From Bacillota bacterium (GTDB taxonomy: Bacteria > Bacillota_A > Clostridia > DSM-8532), in NCBI GenBank assembly GCA_023424865.1, contig JAFADM010000162.1, forward strand, positions 1-9,014: 9,014 nucleotides of DNA, written 5' to 3'. The stretch's first letter is position 1; each line of letters starts with the position of its first letter. A program made the translations under genes and the position numbers. The notes beneath the pieces were generated by a model. That model was not told where the DNA came from. It ran no database searches and worked only from the letters and a program-made list of their open reading frames with translations. Positions 1 through 7,206 of this stretch are shown here, one piece after another.

Positions 1-1583
1 CTCAGGAAATCTCCTCCATGATCCTGCAGAAGCTCAAGGCCGATGCGGAAGGATACCTAGGAGAAACCGTAACTCAGGCCGTTATTACCGTTCCCGCCTA
101 CTTTTCCGACGCACAGCGCCAGGCAACTAAGGATGCGGGTAAAATTGCCGGTCTTGAGGTTTTAAGAATCATCAACGAGCCTACGGCAGCAGCCCTTGCC
201 TATGGCCTTGACAAAGAGCAAGATCAGAAAATTCTGGTATTCGACTTGGGGGGCGGTACCTTCGACGTTTCCCTTCTTGAAATCGGCGACGGCGTATTTG
301 AAGTACTTGCAACCAACGGCAACAACCGTCTGGGCGGCGATGACTTCGATCAGAGAGTCATTGACTGGCTGGCCGACAATTTCAAGCGCGAAACCGGCAT
401 TGATCTGAAAAACGATAAAATGGCTGTACAACGTTTAAAGGAAGCTGCTGAAAAAGCTAAAATCGAGCTTTCCGGCGTAACCCAGTCCAACATTAACCTG
501 CCTTTTATTACCGCTGATGCCACTGGCCCCAAGCATCTGGATACCACCCTTACCCGCGCTAAGTTCGACGAGCTGACTGCGGATCTCGTGGAAAAAACCA
601 TGGGACCCACCCGTCAGGCGCTTTCCGATGCAGGCCTTTCCCCCGGTGAAATTGATAAGATTCTTCTGGTAGGTGGTTCTACCCGTATTCCTGCCGTTCA
701 GGATGCGGTTAAGAAGTTCCTCGGCAAGGATCCCTTCAAGGGCATCAACCCTGACGAATGTGTTGCTGTAGGCGCAGCTATTCAGGCCGGCGTTCTCTCC
801 GGTGAAGTTAAGGATCTCCTGCTTCTGGATGTTACACCCCTGTCACTGGGTATTGAAACCCTTGGCGGCGTGTTCACCAAGCTGATTGATAGAAACACAA
901 CCATTCCTTCCAAGAAGAGCCAGGTGTTCTCCACGGCTGCCGACGGTCAAACCAGCGTGGATATCAAGGTTTACCAGGGCGAGCGCGAAATGGCCGCCAA
1001 CAACAAGCTTCTGGGCAATTTCCAGTTAACGGGTATTCCTCCGGCTCCCCGCGGCGTTCCCCAGATCGAAGTAACCTTTGATATTGATGCCAACGGTATT
1101 GCCCACGTTTCCGCTAAGGATATGGGTACCGGCAATGAACAGAAGATTACCATTACCGCCAGCACAAACTTAAGCGATTCCGATATCGACAAGGCTGTTA
1201 AGGAAGCGGAAAAATATGCCTCTGAGGATAAAAAGCGCAAGGAAGCTATTGAAATCCGCAATGAAGCCGACTCGCTGGTATACCAGACCGAGAAGACTTT
1301 AAAGGAAATGGGCGACAAGCTTGGCGCAGAGGATAAGCAAACGGTGGAAGCCGCTGTTGAAAAGGTGAAGGAAGCACTTAAGGGTACCGACAACGATGCA
1401 ATCAAGCAGGCAACCGAAGCCCTTACCCAGGCTTTCTACGGCGTATCCCAAAAGCTTTATCAGCAGGCCGGGCCTCAGGCCGGCGGACCTGGCGCGGGCT
1501 TTAACCCCGGACAGGACGCAGGTCCTCAGGATGATGTCTACAACGCTGACTACAAGGTTGTAGATGAAGACGATAAGAAATAA
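1..1583 (+). CDS. dnaK: Molecular chaperone DnaK (Hsp70), 5'-truncated by window edge
   Basis: ATP-dependent cytosolic Hsp70 that binds exposed hydrophobic segments and works with DnaJ and GrpE. The reading frame is already open at base 3 (QEISSM...), so the ATG at base 18 is an internal methionine. About 526 residues are present, and roughly the first 85-90 of the usual ~610 are missing. Visible landmarks are the nucleotide-binding fold motif [11 protein letters not shown], the adenosine motif [12 protein letters not shown], the interdomain linker around [17 protein letters not shown], the beta-sandwich substrate-binding domain, a charged helical lid and a Gly/Pro/Gln-rich tail ending in an acidic KVVDEDDKK. 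There is no frameshift. hrcA and grpE, the usual upstream partners, would lie outside the window, so no CIRCE operator can be judged. dnaJ follows after a hairpin-rich 233-base spacer. Family identification is certain. Confidence 0.98.
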   Translation, partial: QEISSMILQKLKADAEGYLGETVTQAVITVPAYFSDAQRQATKDAGKIAGLEVLRIINEPTAAALAYGLDKEQDQKILVFDLGGGTFDVSLLEIGDGVFEVLATNGNNRLGGDDFDQRVIDWLADNFKRETGIDLKNDKMAVQRLKEAAEKAKIELSGVTQSNINLPFITADATGPKHLDTTLTRAKFDELTADLVEKTMGPTRQALSDAGLSPGEIDKILLVGGSTRIPAVQDAVKKFLGKDPFKGINPDECVAVGAAIQAGVLSGEVKDLLLLDVTPLSLGIETLGGVFTKLIDRNTTIPSKKSQVFSTAADGQTSVDIKVYQGEREMAANNKLLGNFQLTGIPPAPRGVPQIEVTFDIDANGIAHVSAKDMGTGNEQKITITASTNLSDSDIDKAVKEAEKYASEDKKRKEAIEIRNEADSLVYQTEKTLKEMGDKLGAEDKQTVEAAVEKVKEALKGTDNDAIKQATEALTQAFYGVSQKLYQQAGPQAGGPGAGFNPGQDAGPQDDVYNADYKVVDEDDKK

Positions 1584-1627
1584 TACGCATAAGCTTTTCA
1601 TGTTCACTTACGTACCATGAAACTTGC

Positions 1628-1651
1628 GGGGGCCTGCAGGAGCAGGCCCTC
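1628..1651 (+). other. GC-rich hairpin after dnaK
   Basis: GGGCCTGC (1630-1637) and GCAGGCCC (1642-1649) form a perfect 8-bp stem around the loop AGGA. A G-T wobble and a G-C pair (1629/1650, 1628/1651) extend it to 10. The following bases are CCTTGTATG, not a T-run, so this is not a canonical intrinsic terminator. It could pause polymerase, or protect the 3' end of a processed dnaK mRNA. The stem is seen directly; the function is inferred. Confidence 0.6.
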
Positions 1652-1675
1652 CCTTGTATGCCAACAACAATTGGA

Positions 1676-1713
1676 AAAAGCAAAGGGGGCACCATGCCCC
1701 TAAGCTTTTGTTT
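1676..1713 (+). terminator. Terminator-like hairpin 1 in the dnaK-dnaJ spacer
   Basis: The inner stem GGGGCA (1686-1691) / TGCCCC (1695-1700) closes a CCA loop. The outer stem AAAAGC (1676-1681) / GCTTTT (1704-1709) is separated from it by a small internal loop. A U-rich tract (TTTTGTTT) follows. This A-stretch, GC stem, T-stretch layout resembles a Rho-independent terminator that could work in either direction. Lying between dnaK and dnaJ, it could partly terminate dnaK transcription and lower dnaJ expression relative to dnaK. The internal loop and interrupted T tract suggest it is leaky. Confidence 0.55.
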
Positions 1714-1743
1714 AGCACATTTGCGTAAGCAAATCCGGCTAAA
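1711..1743 (+). other. Hairpin capped by a GNRA-type tetraloop
   Basis: TTTAGC (1711-1716) pairs with GCTAAA (1738-1743), and ATTTGC (1719-1724) pairs with GCAAAT (1729-1734) around GTAA (1725-1728), which in RNA is GUAA, a GNRA tetraloop. Only a 2/3-base internal loop (AC opposite CCG) interrupts the 12 pairs. It sits exactly between two terminator-like hairpins and shares its edge bases with them, so the structures may be mutually exclusive at their bases. The role is unknown; an attenuator or mRNA-stability element is a reasonable guess. Confidence 0.5.
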
Positions 1744-1777
1744 AGGGAGGGGAACCGATACCCCCGAGCTTTTGATT
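1741..1777 (+). terminator. Terminator-like hairpin 2 in the dnaK-dnaJ spacer
   Basis: AAAAG (1741-1745) pairs with CTTTT (1769-1773), and GGGG (1749-1752) pairs with CCCC (1762-1765). A GGA/GAG internal loop lies between the stems and the apical loop has nine bases. TTTTGATTT follows. The design and sequence resemble the hairpin at 1676-1713, which lies 64 bases upstream. An alternative pairing exists: GAACCG (1752-1757) with CGGTTC (1790-1795) would disrupt the GGGG/CCCC stem. Function as an attenuator before dnaJ is inferred. Confidence 0.45.
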
Positions 1778-1804
1778 TATGGTAAGTAACGGTTCAACAG
1801 AGTT

Positions 1805-1810
1805 GGAGGG
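1805..1810 (+). promoter_or_regulatory. Ribosome binding site deciding the dnaJ TTG start
   Basis: GGAGGG lies six bases before TTG at 1817. No ATG in frame matches the conserved DnaJ N-terminus, so this site fixes the TTG as the start. A small CAAC-AGA-GTTG stem (1795-1805) touches its 5' edge. Confidence 0.75.
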
Positions 1811-1816
1811 GTTGGC

Positions 1817-2956
1817 TTGGCTGACAAAAGGGATTATTATGAGGTGCTGGGCGTAAGCAAGGGTGCTTCTTCAGATGAATTAAAAAAGGCTTACCGGAAG
1901 CTTGCAAAGCAATACCATCCGGACATTAATCCAGGAGATAAGGAAGCGGAGGCCAAATTCAAGGAGGCCAACGAGGCCTACAGCGTTCTGAGTGACGACC
2001 AGAAGCGCTCCCAGTATGACCGGTTTGGCCATTCGGCCTTTGACGGAGGAGCTTCCGGCTTTGGGGGAGGCTTTGAGGGCTTTGGCTTCGGAGGCCTTGA
2101 CGATCTTTTTGAAACCTTTATGGGCGGCGGAATGGGCGGACGCTCCGGCGCAAGAAAAAATGGTCCCAGACGGGGAAACGACCTGCAATATGCGCTTGAA
2201 ATTACCTTTGAGGAAGCGGCTTTTGGAGTGGAGAAGGAAATCTCCGTAACACGGCTGCAGGCCTGTACAACCTGCGGAGGCTCCGGCGCAAAGCCCGGAA
2301 CAAATCCAGAGACCTGCAAGCACTGCAGCGGTACGGGGCAGGTTCGCTATGCCCAAAACACACCCTTTGGCCAGTTTGTTAACGTAAAGACCTGTGATGT
2401 CTGCCGTGGTGAAGGCAAAATCATCACAGCGCCCTGTGAGACCTGCAGCGGAAAGGGAAGAGTATCCAAAAATTCCCGTATGAGCATACGCATACCGTCA
2501 GGAATTGACGAGGGCCAGACCATTTCGCTTAAAGGAGAGGGTGAGCCCGGTATCAAAGGCGGACCTTCAGGGGATTTGTATGTGACCATACATATTAAGC
2601 CCCATCCGCTGTTTAAGCGTGAAGGCTATGATGTGGTCTGTGATATTCCCGTTTCCTTTACCCAGGCTGCCTTAGGTGCGGAAATTGATATTCCTACTCT
2701 GGACGGCATGACCAAATACACCATGCCCGAAGGGACGCAAACGGCGACTGTCTTCAAGCTCAGAAGCAAGGGCGTCAAGCATTTGAGGAATAACTCCAGA
2801 GGGGATCAGTATATTCGTGTCAACGTAGAGGTTCCCACCAAGCTGTCATCCAAACAAAAAGAGCTTCTGCGGCAGTTTGCGGAGGTCAGCGGTGATGAAG
2901 GACTGGAGCAGAAAAAGGGCTTTTTTAATAAAATGAAGGACCTGTTTAAGGAATAA
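1817..2956 (+). CDS. dnaJ: Co-chaperone DnaJ (Hsp40, type I)
   Basis: J-domain protein that delivers unfolded clients to DnaK and stimulates its ATPase. The 379 residues match the family length. The J domain spans roughly residues 1-70 with the HPD tripeptide at 34-36. A Gly/Phe-rich linker (about 73-110) follows. The zinc domain has four CxxCxGxG repeats (cysteine pairs at 150/153, 167/170, 193/196 and 207/210), all intact. The C-terminal beta-rich client-binding domains end in a Lys/Phe-rich tail. Translation starts at TTG (1817), chosen because [12 protein letters not shown] is the standard DnaJ N-terminus and GGAGGG sits six bases upstream. It lies downstream of dnaK behind a hairpin-rich spacer and only 13 bases before prmA, so dnaJ and prmA are probably co-transcribed. 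The weak start codon and possible attenuation would both keep DnaJ below DnaK. Confidence 0.98.
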   Translation: MADKRDYYEVLGVSKGASSDELKKAYRKLAKQYHPDINPGDKEAEAKFKEANEAYSVLSDDQKRSQYDRFGHSAFDGGASGFGGGFEGFGFGGLDDLFETFMGGGMGGRSGARKNGPRRGNDLQYALEITFEEAAFGVEKEISVTRLQACTTCGGSGAKPGTNPETCKHCSGTGQVRYAQNTPFGQFVNVKTCDVCRGEGKIITAPCETCSGKGRVSKNSRMSIRIPSGIDEGQTISLKGEGEPGIKGGPSGDLYVTIHIKPHPLFKREGYDVVCDIPVSFTQAALGAEIDIPTLDGMTKYTMPEGTQTATVFKLRSKGVKHLRNNSRGDQYIRVNVEVPTKLSSKQKELLRQFAEVSGDEGLEQKKGFFNKMKDLFKE

Positions 2957-2969
2957 GGGAGAAAAAGAG

Positions 2970-3902
2970 ATGCGTTGGATTGAAATCAGTGTTGCCGCGT
3001 CCCACGAGACGTCCGAGCTTATTGCCCAAATTCTTCTAGACCAGGGGGCCAACGGGACTGAGATGATTGATCCCGAAGACTTCCGGCAGGTTCTTGAAAA
3101 TAATCGTTATCTGGATTATGCAGACGGTGGTCTTATCGATACTTATGGCGAAGGTGTTACGGTGAAGGCTTATTTTTCCGACGAACGGGACCCGGAACAG
3201 CTGTCACGGGAAATACAGGAAGAGGTGGAAGCTCTGAGTGAAACCCTCTCTGTAAAAAGCGGCCTTGTTTCATGGCAAATGCGGGACGACAGTGAGTGGA
3301 AGGATGTGTGGAAGCAGTATTTCAAGCCTTTTCGCCTGACGGAACGCATTGTTATAAAGCCCGGCTGGGAAAGCTATGTTCCTGTTCCCGGGGATGTTGT
3401 TGTTGAAATGGAGCCTGGTATGGCCTTTGGAACCGGTACCCATGAAACTACCCGTATGTGCGCTCAATTAGGCGAAAAGCATACCAAAGCGGGTGACAAA
3501 GTACTGGATCTGGGCTGCGGTACAGCCATTCTGGCTTTAGTAGCTGTTAAATCGGGAGCCGAAGCCGCTTTGGCTGTGGATATCGATGATGCGGCAGCCA
3601 AGGCTGCCAGGGAAAACGTAGAGAAAAATGGGGAAAAACATACAGTCACAGTAAAGCAGGGCATACTGGATGATGTGGAGCCTCAAACCTTTGATCTTAT
3701 TTTTATGAATATTATAGCCGACGTCATTCTTTCTCTGGCCGATCAGGTGGGTGATTATACGGGAGAAGGCACCAGGCTCGTATTGTCGGGCATTATAAAG
3801 GAACGTAAGGACGAAGTGCTTGATGCCTATGCCAAGAGGGGTTATACGCTTTTAGAGGAAGCCGCCATGGGTGAATGGGCGGCACTGGTGCTTCATGCAT
3901 AG
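2970..3902 (+). CDS. prmA: Ribosomal protein L11 methyltransferase PrmA
   Basis: SAM-dependent methyltransferase that trimethylates lysines and the N-terminus of ribosomal protein L11. Its 310 residues are normal for the family. An N-terminal L11-recognition domain (MRWIEISVAASHETSELIAQ...) is joined to a Rossmann-fold catalytic domain. Visible motifs are the PrmA signature PGMAFGTGTHETT (149-161), SAM motif I VLDLGCGTAIL (178-188), the acidic VDIDD (203-207) and the MNIIADVI catalytic loop (246-253), related to the NPPY-type motif. Motif I is slightly off the usual GxGxG: the last glycine is alanine. GGGAG at 2957-2961 lies eight bases before the ATG. Placement after dnaJ and before rsmE is the standard Firmicute order. 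The 3' end overlaps rsmE by eight bases. Identification is firm. Confidence 0.97.
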   Translation: MRWIEISVAASHETSELIAQILLDQGANGTEMIDPEDFRQVLENNRYLDYADGGLIDTYGEGVTVKAYFSDERDPEQLSREIQEEVEALSETLSVKSGLVSWQMRDDSEWKDVWKQYFKPFRLTERIVIKPGWESYVPVPGDVVVEMEPGMAFGTGTHETTRMCAQLGEKHTKAGDKVLDLGCGTAILALVAVKSGAEAALAVDIDDAAAKAARENVEKNGEKHTVTVKQGILDDVEPQTFDLIFMNIIADVILSLADQVGDYTGEGTRLVLSGIIKERKDEVLDAYAKRGYTLLEEAAMGEWAALVLHA

Positions 3903-4641
3903 ATTCAGGGTTTCTCCCGAGGCCGTTCATAATGGCATTATCCTGATTACCGGTGAGGATCACAAGCATTTAAGCCAGGTTTTAAGGCTCGAACCGGGAG
4001 ACAGGATTGGTGTTTTCGATGGAAGCGGCATGGAATATGAAGCTTCCTTGCTTTCTGTTGAAAAGCTTGAAGCACGGGCTGAGATTTTAAGCCGGGAGGC
4101 GTCGCTGACAGAACCGGAAACAAAGGTAACATTATTTCAGGGCCTTTTAAAGGGTGAGAAGATGGACTTTGTTATTCAGAAAGCCGTAGAGTTGGGTATT
4201 CACCAGATAGTGCCCGTTATTACCCAACGTACGGTGGTGCGGCTGGATGATAAAGAAAGAGATAAAAAAGCCCAAAGATGGAATAAAATTGCCTCAGAAG
4301 CCTCAAAGCAGTGCGGCAGAGCAACCGTTCCCACGGTTTTGGCTCCCATGGATTGGAAAATAGCACTGGATAAAATGCAATCCTTTACTGCTAAGGTTTT
4401 GCTCTATGAGAACGAACAAAAAAAATGTTTGAAAGAAATTCTGAAATGTTATAATATTAATAAGATCCGAGACATTGCCCTGTTTATTGGTCCGGAAGGC
4501 GGCTTCAGTCAAGAGGAAGCCGATGGGTGCCTGAAGGCGGGAATTGATACGGCAGGGCTGGGAAAGCGGATTCTCAGAGCCGAAACAGCGGCAATTTCCG
4601 TGCTTTCAATTACAATGTACGAGATGGGTGAACTGCAATAA
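3895..4641 (+). CDS. rsmE: 16S rRNA m3U1498 methyltransferase RsmE
   Basis: SPOUT-family methyltransferase that methylates N3 of U1498 in 16S rRNA within the 30S subunit. The product has 248 residues. An N-terminal PUA-like RNA-binding domain occupies about residues 1-70, including the conserved GEDHKHLSQVLRL. The C-terminal trefoil-knot domain carries FIGPEGGFSQEE (197-208) and LGKRILRAETA (222-232), which form the SAM-binding knot. The ATG at 3895 was preferred over GTG at 3871 because MHRFRV is the usual family start; the longer form would add eight unconserved residues. No strong Shine-Dalgarno precedes it, but it overlaps the end of prmA by eight bases, so it is probably translated by coupling. 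Its stop overlaps the next ATG by one base (TAATG). Confidence 0.96.
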   Translation: MHRFRVSPEAVHNGIILITGEDHKHLSQVLRLEPGDRIGVFDGSGMEYEASLLSVEKLEARAEILSREASLTEPETKVTLFQGLLKGEKMDFVIQKAVELGIHQIVPVITQRTVVRLDDKERDKKAQRWNKIASEASKQCGRATVPTVLAPMDWKIALDKMQSFTAKVLLYENEQKKCLKEILKCYNINKIRDIALFIGPEGGFSQEEADGCLKAGIDTAGLGKRILRAETAAISVLSITMYEMGELQ

Positions 4642-5024
4642 TGAGTAAAACAACCTTTGTGATAACGGATGACGCTGTTTTTATGAGGACTCTGCTTCGA
4701 AAAATAATAGAACAGAATGAAGATTACGAAGTCCTTGGGGAAGCAGCCACCGGTCTGGAAGCCATTGAGGCCGCCAGAGTGCATAAACCCGATATTCTCA
4801 CGCTGGATATCACCATGCCGGGAATAAGCGGTATTCAGGCAGTACCCCAAATTGTTGAGGTGAGCCCGAAGACAAAAGTCATTATGGTTTCCGCCATGGG
4901 GCAGCAAGCCATGGTTATCGAAGCCATTCGCCACGGGGCCAAGGATTTTGTTGTCAAACCCTTTGAAAAGTCCAGAGTGCATCAGAGCATAAAAAATGTC
5001 CTCGGCATGGCTGACCATTCCTGA
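4641..5024 (+). CDS. cheY: CheY-like single-domain response regulator
   Basis: A stand-alone receiver of 127 residues with no output domain. In chemotaxis, CheY-P carries the signal from the CheA kinase to the flagellar motor. All catalytic residues are present: the acidic pair D10/D11, phosphoacceptor D56 (LTLDITMPG), S84 in the Ser/Thr position, and K106 (VVKPF). The stretch VSAMGQQAMVIEAIRHGAKDF closely follows the CheY type of Gram-positive bacteria and Thermotoga rather than the proteobacterial one. It starts one base before the end of rsmE (TAATG), so translation is probably coupled. No other chemotaxis or flagellar gene is in view. It may therefore be the genuine motor CheY in a dispersed location, or an orphan receiver serving another kinase. 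The fold is certain; the pathway assignment is moderate. Confidence 0.9.
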   Translation: MSKTTFVITDDAVFMRTLLRKIIEQNEDYEVLGEAATGLEAIEAARVHKPDILTLDITMPGISGIQAVPQIVEVSPKTKVIMVSAMGQQAMVIEAIRHGAKDFVVKPFEKSRVHQSIKNVLGMADHS

Positions 5025-5080
5025 GGAAAGGCTTTTCCATAAGGCAGTCCGAAAGGAGAAGAGTAAAGGAGTACCAAGGA

Positions 5081-5956
5081 ATGCTAAGAAGCATGACAGG
5101 CTTTGGCCATTGTGAATATACGGAAAAGGATATTTCCTTTACCATTGAAATAAAAACGGTGAATCATCGCTACAGCGATGTCTTTCTTAGAATGCCCAAG
5201 CAGATATCCGCGTTCGAAGACAGAGTCCGGAATCTGATATCAAAACGTATTCAGCGAGGCAAAATTGATATTTACATAACCTATGACAACAAGTCTGCCG
5301 ATGCCCTGGAAGTGTTGCTGGATGAGAAATTGGCAAAAGCTTATGCCGACGCTTTGAAGAAGATCGCCGAGAACCTTAACCTGAGGGATGATATCTCTGT
5401 TTCGAGCCTGGCCCGCTTTCCTGATATTCTCCGGCTGGAGAAAAAGGACAGCGATGAAGCGGTAGGACAGGTTCTGGAAAAAGCGGTTACCAAAGCCCTT
5501 GATGTTCTTCTGGAAATGAGGGAAAAGGAAGGGACTCGGTTAAAGGAAAGCCTTCTGGAGCTGCTCAATGAAATTGAGGTTTATGTCAAGCGGGTTAGCT
5601 TAAGAGCCCCCCTTGTTGTGAAAGAATATAAGGAAAAAATGGAAGCGCGCATTTCGGAGCTGGTAGAGCTCCATCATCTGGATCCAATACGTCTTGCCAC
5701 TGAAGTTGCGCTCTTTGCTGATAAGTGCAGTGTGGACGAGGAACTGGTCCGGTTGGGAAGCCACGTCATTCAGATGCGTGAAATGCTGGAGGCAGGAAGC
5801 CCTGTAGGCAAGAAAGCCGATTTTCTTATTCAGGAAATGAATCGGGAAGTGAATACCATCGGTTCGAAGGCGTCCGATTTGGAAATTACTCGGTGCGTGG
5901 TTGAACTTAAAAGTGAAATTGAGAAGCTGCGCGAACAAATCCAGAATATTGAATAA
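5081..5956 (+). CDS. yicC: YicC/YloC family endoribonuclease-like protein
   Basis: Member of the YicC/YloC family; E. coli YicC has been described as an endoribonuclease. The length of 291 residues is normal. The N-terminal YicC-like domain opens with the signature MLRSMTGFG, followed by [17 protein letters not shown] (23-39) and RGKIDIYI (59-66). The C-terminal DUF1732 domain has [13 protein letters not shown] (217-229) and [24 protein letters not shown] (243-266), which hold the conserved acidic and polar residues. The start at ATG 5081 has AAAGGAG (5065-5071) nine bases upstream. Another AAGGA directly abuts the ATG and is too close to be used. The 56 bases before it contain only a 5-bp hairpin (5025-5038) and no convincing terminator, so read-through from cheY is possible. 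yicC-remA-gmk-rpoZ is the classic Firmicute order. Confidence 0.94.
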   Translation: MLRSMTGFGHCEYTEKDISFTIEIKTVNHRYSDVFLRMPKQISAFEDRVRNLISKRIQRGKIDIYITYDNKSADALEVLLDEKLAKAYADALKKIAENLNLRDDISVSSLARFPDILRLEKKDSDEAVGQVLEKAVTKALDVLLEMREKEGTRLKESLLELLNEIEVYVKRVSLRAPLVVKEYKEKMEARISELVELHHLDPIRLATEVALFADKCSVDEELVRLGSHVIQMREMLEAGSPVGKKADFLIQEMNREVNTIGSKASDLEITRCVVELKSEIEKLREQIQNIE

Positions 5957-5970
5957 GGTTTGTTGAATCC

Positions 5971-5975
5971 GGAGG
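5971..5975 (+). promoter_or_regulatory. Ribosome binding site before remA; start ambiguous
   Basis: GGAGG lies four bases before TTG (5980) and 13 before ATG (5989). The spacing favours TTG, whereas codon strength and the conserved MKLIN start favour ATG. The two products differ by three residues. Confidence 0.5.
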
Positions 5976-5979
5976 CGTT

Positions 5980-6279
5980 TTGTTTTTTATGAAGCTAATT
6001 AATGTGGGATTTGGAAACATTGTTTCCGCCGACAAGATTGTAGCCATTGTCAGTCCCGAATCTGCGCCTATAAAGCGCATTATTCAGGAAGCCAGGGAAC
6101 GCGGAGTACTGATAGATGCTACCTACGGCAGAAGAACCCGTGCCGTTATCATAACGGACAGCGACCATGTGGTGCTGTCGGCACTACAGCCCGAAACAGT
6201 GGCTCACCGCCTTGAGGAAAGGGATGCTGAGCCTGAGGATATGGTTGAGACAGAGCAGGAACAGGAGGAGGAAGCATGA
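5980..6279 (+). CDS. remA: Extracellular matrix/biofilm regulator RemA (DUF370)
   Basis: Small DNA-binding regulator that in Bacillus subtilis activates matrix (eps, tapA) operons; in clostridia its targets are less clear. The core ([29 protein letters not shown]... to [11 protein letters not shown]) matches RemA over nearly its whole length, including [13 protein letters not shown] with the arginine pair at residues 51-52. Two departures are visible. The position equal to B. subtilis R18 (in SANR) is lysine here (K19). The C-terminus is a 21-residue strongly acidic tail (79-99), whose glutamate codons also form AGGAGGAGG, the ribosome binding site for gmk. The start is TTG 5980 or ATG 5989. 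The gene ends in a four-base ATGA overlap with gmk, the conserved coupling of this pair. Confidence 0.92.
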   Translation: MFFMKLINVGFGNIVSADKIVAIVSPESAPIKRIIQEARERGVLIDATYGRRTRAVIITDSDHVVLSALQPETVAHRLEERDAEPEDMVETEQEQEEEA

Positions 6280-6887
6280 AGCCTGGCCTGCTTATTATTG
6301 TTTCCGGTCCTGCAGGTGTAGGCAAGGGAAGCATTGTTCGCAAAATGATTGAATTAAGCAGCCGGGTAAGGCTTTCCGTGTCTGCAACATCACGAAAACC
6401 CAGGCCGGGAGAGCTGGAAGGCATTAATTATTTCTTTAAGACCAGAGAACAGTTTGAAGAAATGATTAAAAACCGGGAACTGGTTGAATGGGTCGAGTAC
6501 TGCGGCAATTACTACGGTACGCCAAAGGAATTCGTATGTAAGGAAATCGAAAAAGGCCACAGTATTATTCTTGAAATCGAAGTGGAAGGCGCACTGAAGG
6601 TCCGGGATCTTTTTCCGGACAGCGTCCTTTGCTTTGTATTGCCTCCCGATTTCAGAGAGCTTGAAAGAAGGCTCAGAGGAAGAGGAACCGAAAACGAGGA
6701 GGTTATAAAGAGACGGCTTGAAAGAGCCAGAGAAGAATTCCGGCATATTAACCTGTATGATTACATTATTTTGAATGATACCATTGAGGACGCCGCCCAG
6801 CGGTTTGTCACCATCGTTCAGTCGGAGCAGATGCGAACCAAACGAAACCAGGCTTTGATGGACAAGTTTAGAAATATTGAGGAGTGA
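6276..6887 (+). CDS. gmk: Guanylate kinase
   Basis: Phosphorylates GMP to GDP with ATP, an essential step in GTP supply and nucleotide recycling. The 203 residues match the family. The P-loop is GPAGVGKGS (11-19), a mild variant of GPSGVGKGT. The GMP-binding segment contains [11 protein letters not shown] (36-46) and YYGT (79-82). ILEIEVEGA (98-106) stands where IDVQGA is usual, so Asp and Gln are both replaced by Glu. The lid is [18 protein letters not shown] (131-148), followed by YDYIILND (161-168). The ATG overlaps the remA stop (ATGA). AGGAGGAGG (6263-6271), inside the remA coding sequence, is the ribosome binding site. rpoZ follows immediately. Nothing suggests loss of activity. Confidence 0.97.
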   Translation: MKPGLLIIVSGPAGVGKGSIVRKMIELSSRVRLSVSATSRKPRPGELEGINYFFKTREQFEEMIKNRELVEWVEYCGNYYGTPKEFVCKEIEKGHSIILEIEVEGALKVRDLFPDSVLCFVLPPDFRELERRLRGRGTENEEVIKRRLERAREEFRHINLYDYIILNDTIEDAAQRFVTIVQSEQMRTKRNQALMDKFRNIEE

Positions 6888-6895
6888 ACAATCGA

Positions 6896-7171
6896 ATGAA
6901 TGAGGGAACCAATAACAATATGATTAATCCGCCCATGTCTTCCTTGCTTACAAAGGTTGACAGCAGGTACACGCTTGTAATTGCTGCGGCCAAACGTGCA
7001 CGCATGCTTACTGCGGGAGCTAAGAGGCTTACCACCGCAAGCTCCACAAAAGATGTTACCCTTGCTATCCATGAGATCGATGAGGATAAAATCACCTATC
7101 ACAAGATTTATCGCCAGCCTTCAACTCATGAAAACATGGTGGAAACATCCCTCAATGGGAAAGAGGATTAA
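6896..7171 (+). CDS. rpoZ: RNA polymerase omega subunit
   Basis: Omega binds the C-terminal tail of beta-prime and helps assemble and stabilise RNA polymerase. The product is 91 residues from ATG 6896. The conserved core [28 protein letters not shown] (11-38) is the omega signature, followed by the usual lower-conservation acidic and polar C-terminus. Three starts are possible: GTG 6884 (four-base overlap with gmk, no usable Shine-Dalgarno), ATG 6896 (GAGGAG at 6879-6884, 11 bases upstream) and ATG 6920 (giving MINPP..., closest to homologues, with GAGGG 13 bases upstream). ATG 6896 is a compromise and the exact N-terminus is uncertain. It follows gmk, as in most Firmicutes, but the next gene is glyQS, not the expected coaBC and priA. 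Confidence 0.93.
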   Translation: MNEGTNNNMINPPMSSLLTKVDSRYTLVIAAAKRARMLTAGAKRLTTASSTKDVTLAIHEIDEDKITYHKIYRQPSTHENMVETSLNGKED

Positions 7172-7193
7172 TTATAATGCCGGAATTGGCCCG

Positions 7194-7200
7194 GGAGGAG
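7194..7200 (+). promoter_or_regulatory. Ribosome binding site deciding the glyQS start
   Basis: GGAGGAG is six bases before ATG 7207. This supports that start over the in-frame upstream ATG at 7177, whose extra ten residues do not resemble the family. Confidence 0.8.
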
Positions 7201-7206
7201 CATAAC

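Noticed and set aside
971..1405. Long antisense open frame inside dnaK (and similar ones in dnaJ and glyQS)
   Set aside because: These are shadows of strongly conserved coding sequence on the plus strand, with low-complexity Ser/Ala-rich products and no family resemblance.
3871..3894. Upstream GTG start for rsmE
   Set aside because: It adds eight residues lying in overlap with prmA; the family start MHRF-like sequence begins at 3895.
5025..5038. GGAAA-GGCT-TTTCC hairpin after cheY as a terminator
   Set aside because: The stem is only 5 bp and AT-rich, with no T-run after it.
7177..7206. Upstream in-frame ATG adding ten residues to glycyl-tRNA synthetase
   Set aside because: The extra residues are not family-like, and the best Shine-Dalgarno (7194-7200) lies downstream of that ATG and serves 7207.
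7172..7206. T-box riboswitch before glyQS
   Set aside because: Only 35 bases separate rpoZ from glyQS, far too short for a T-box leader.
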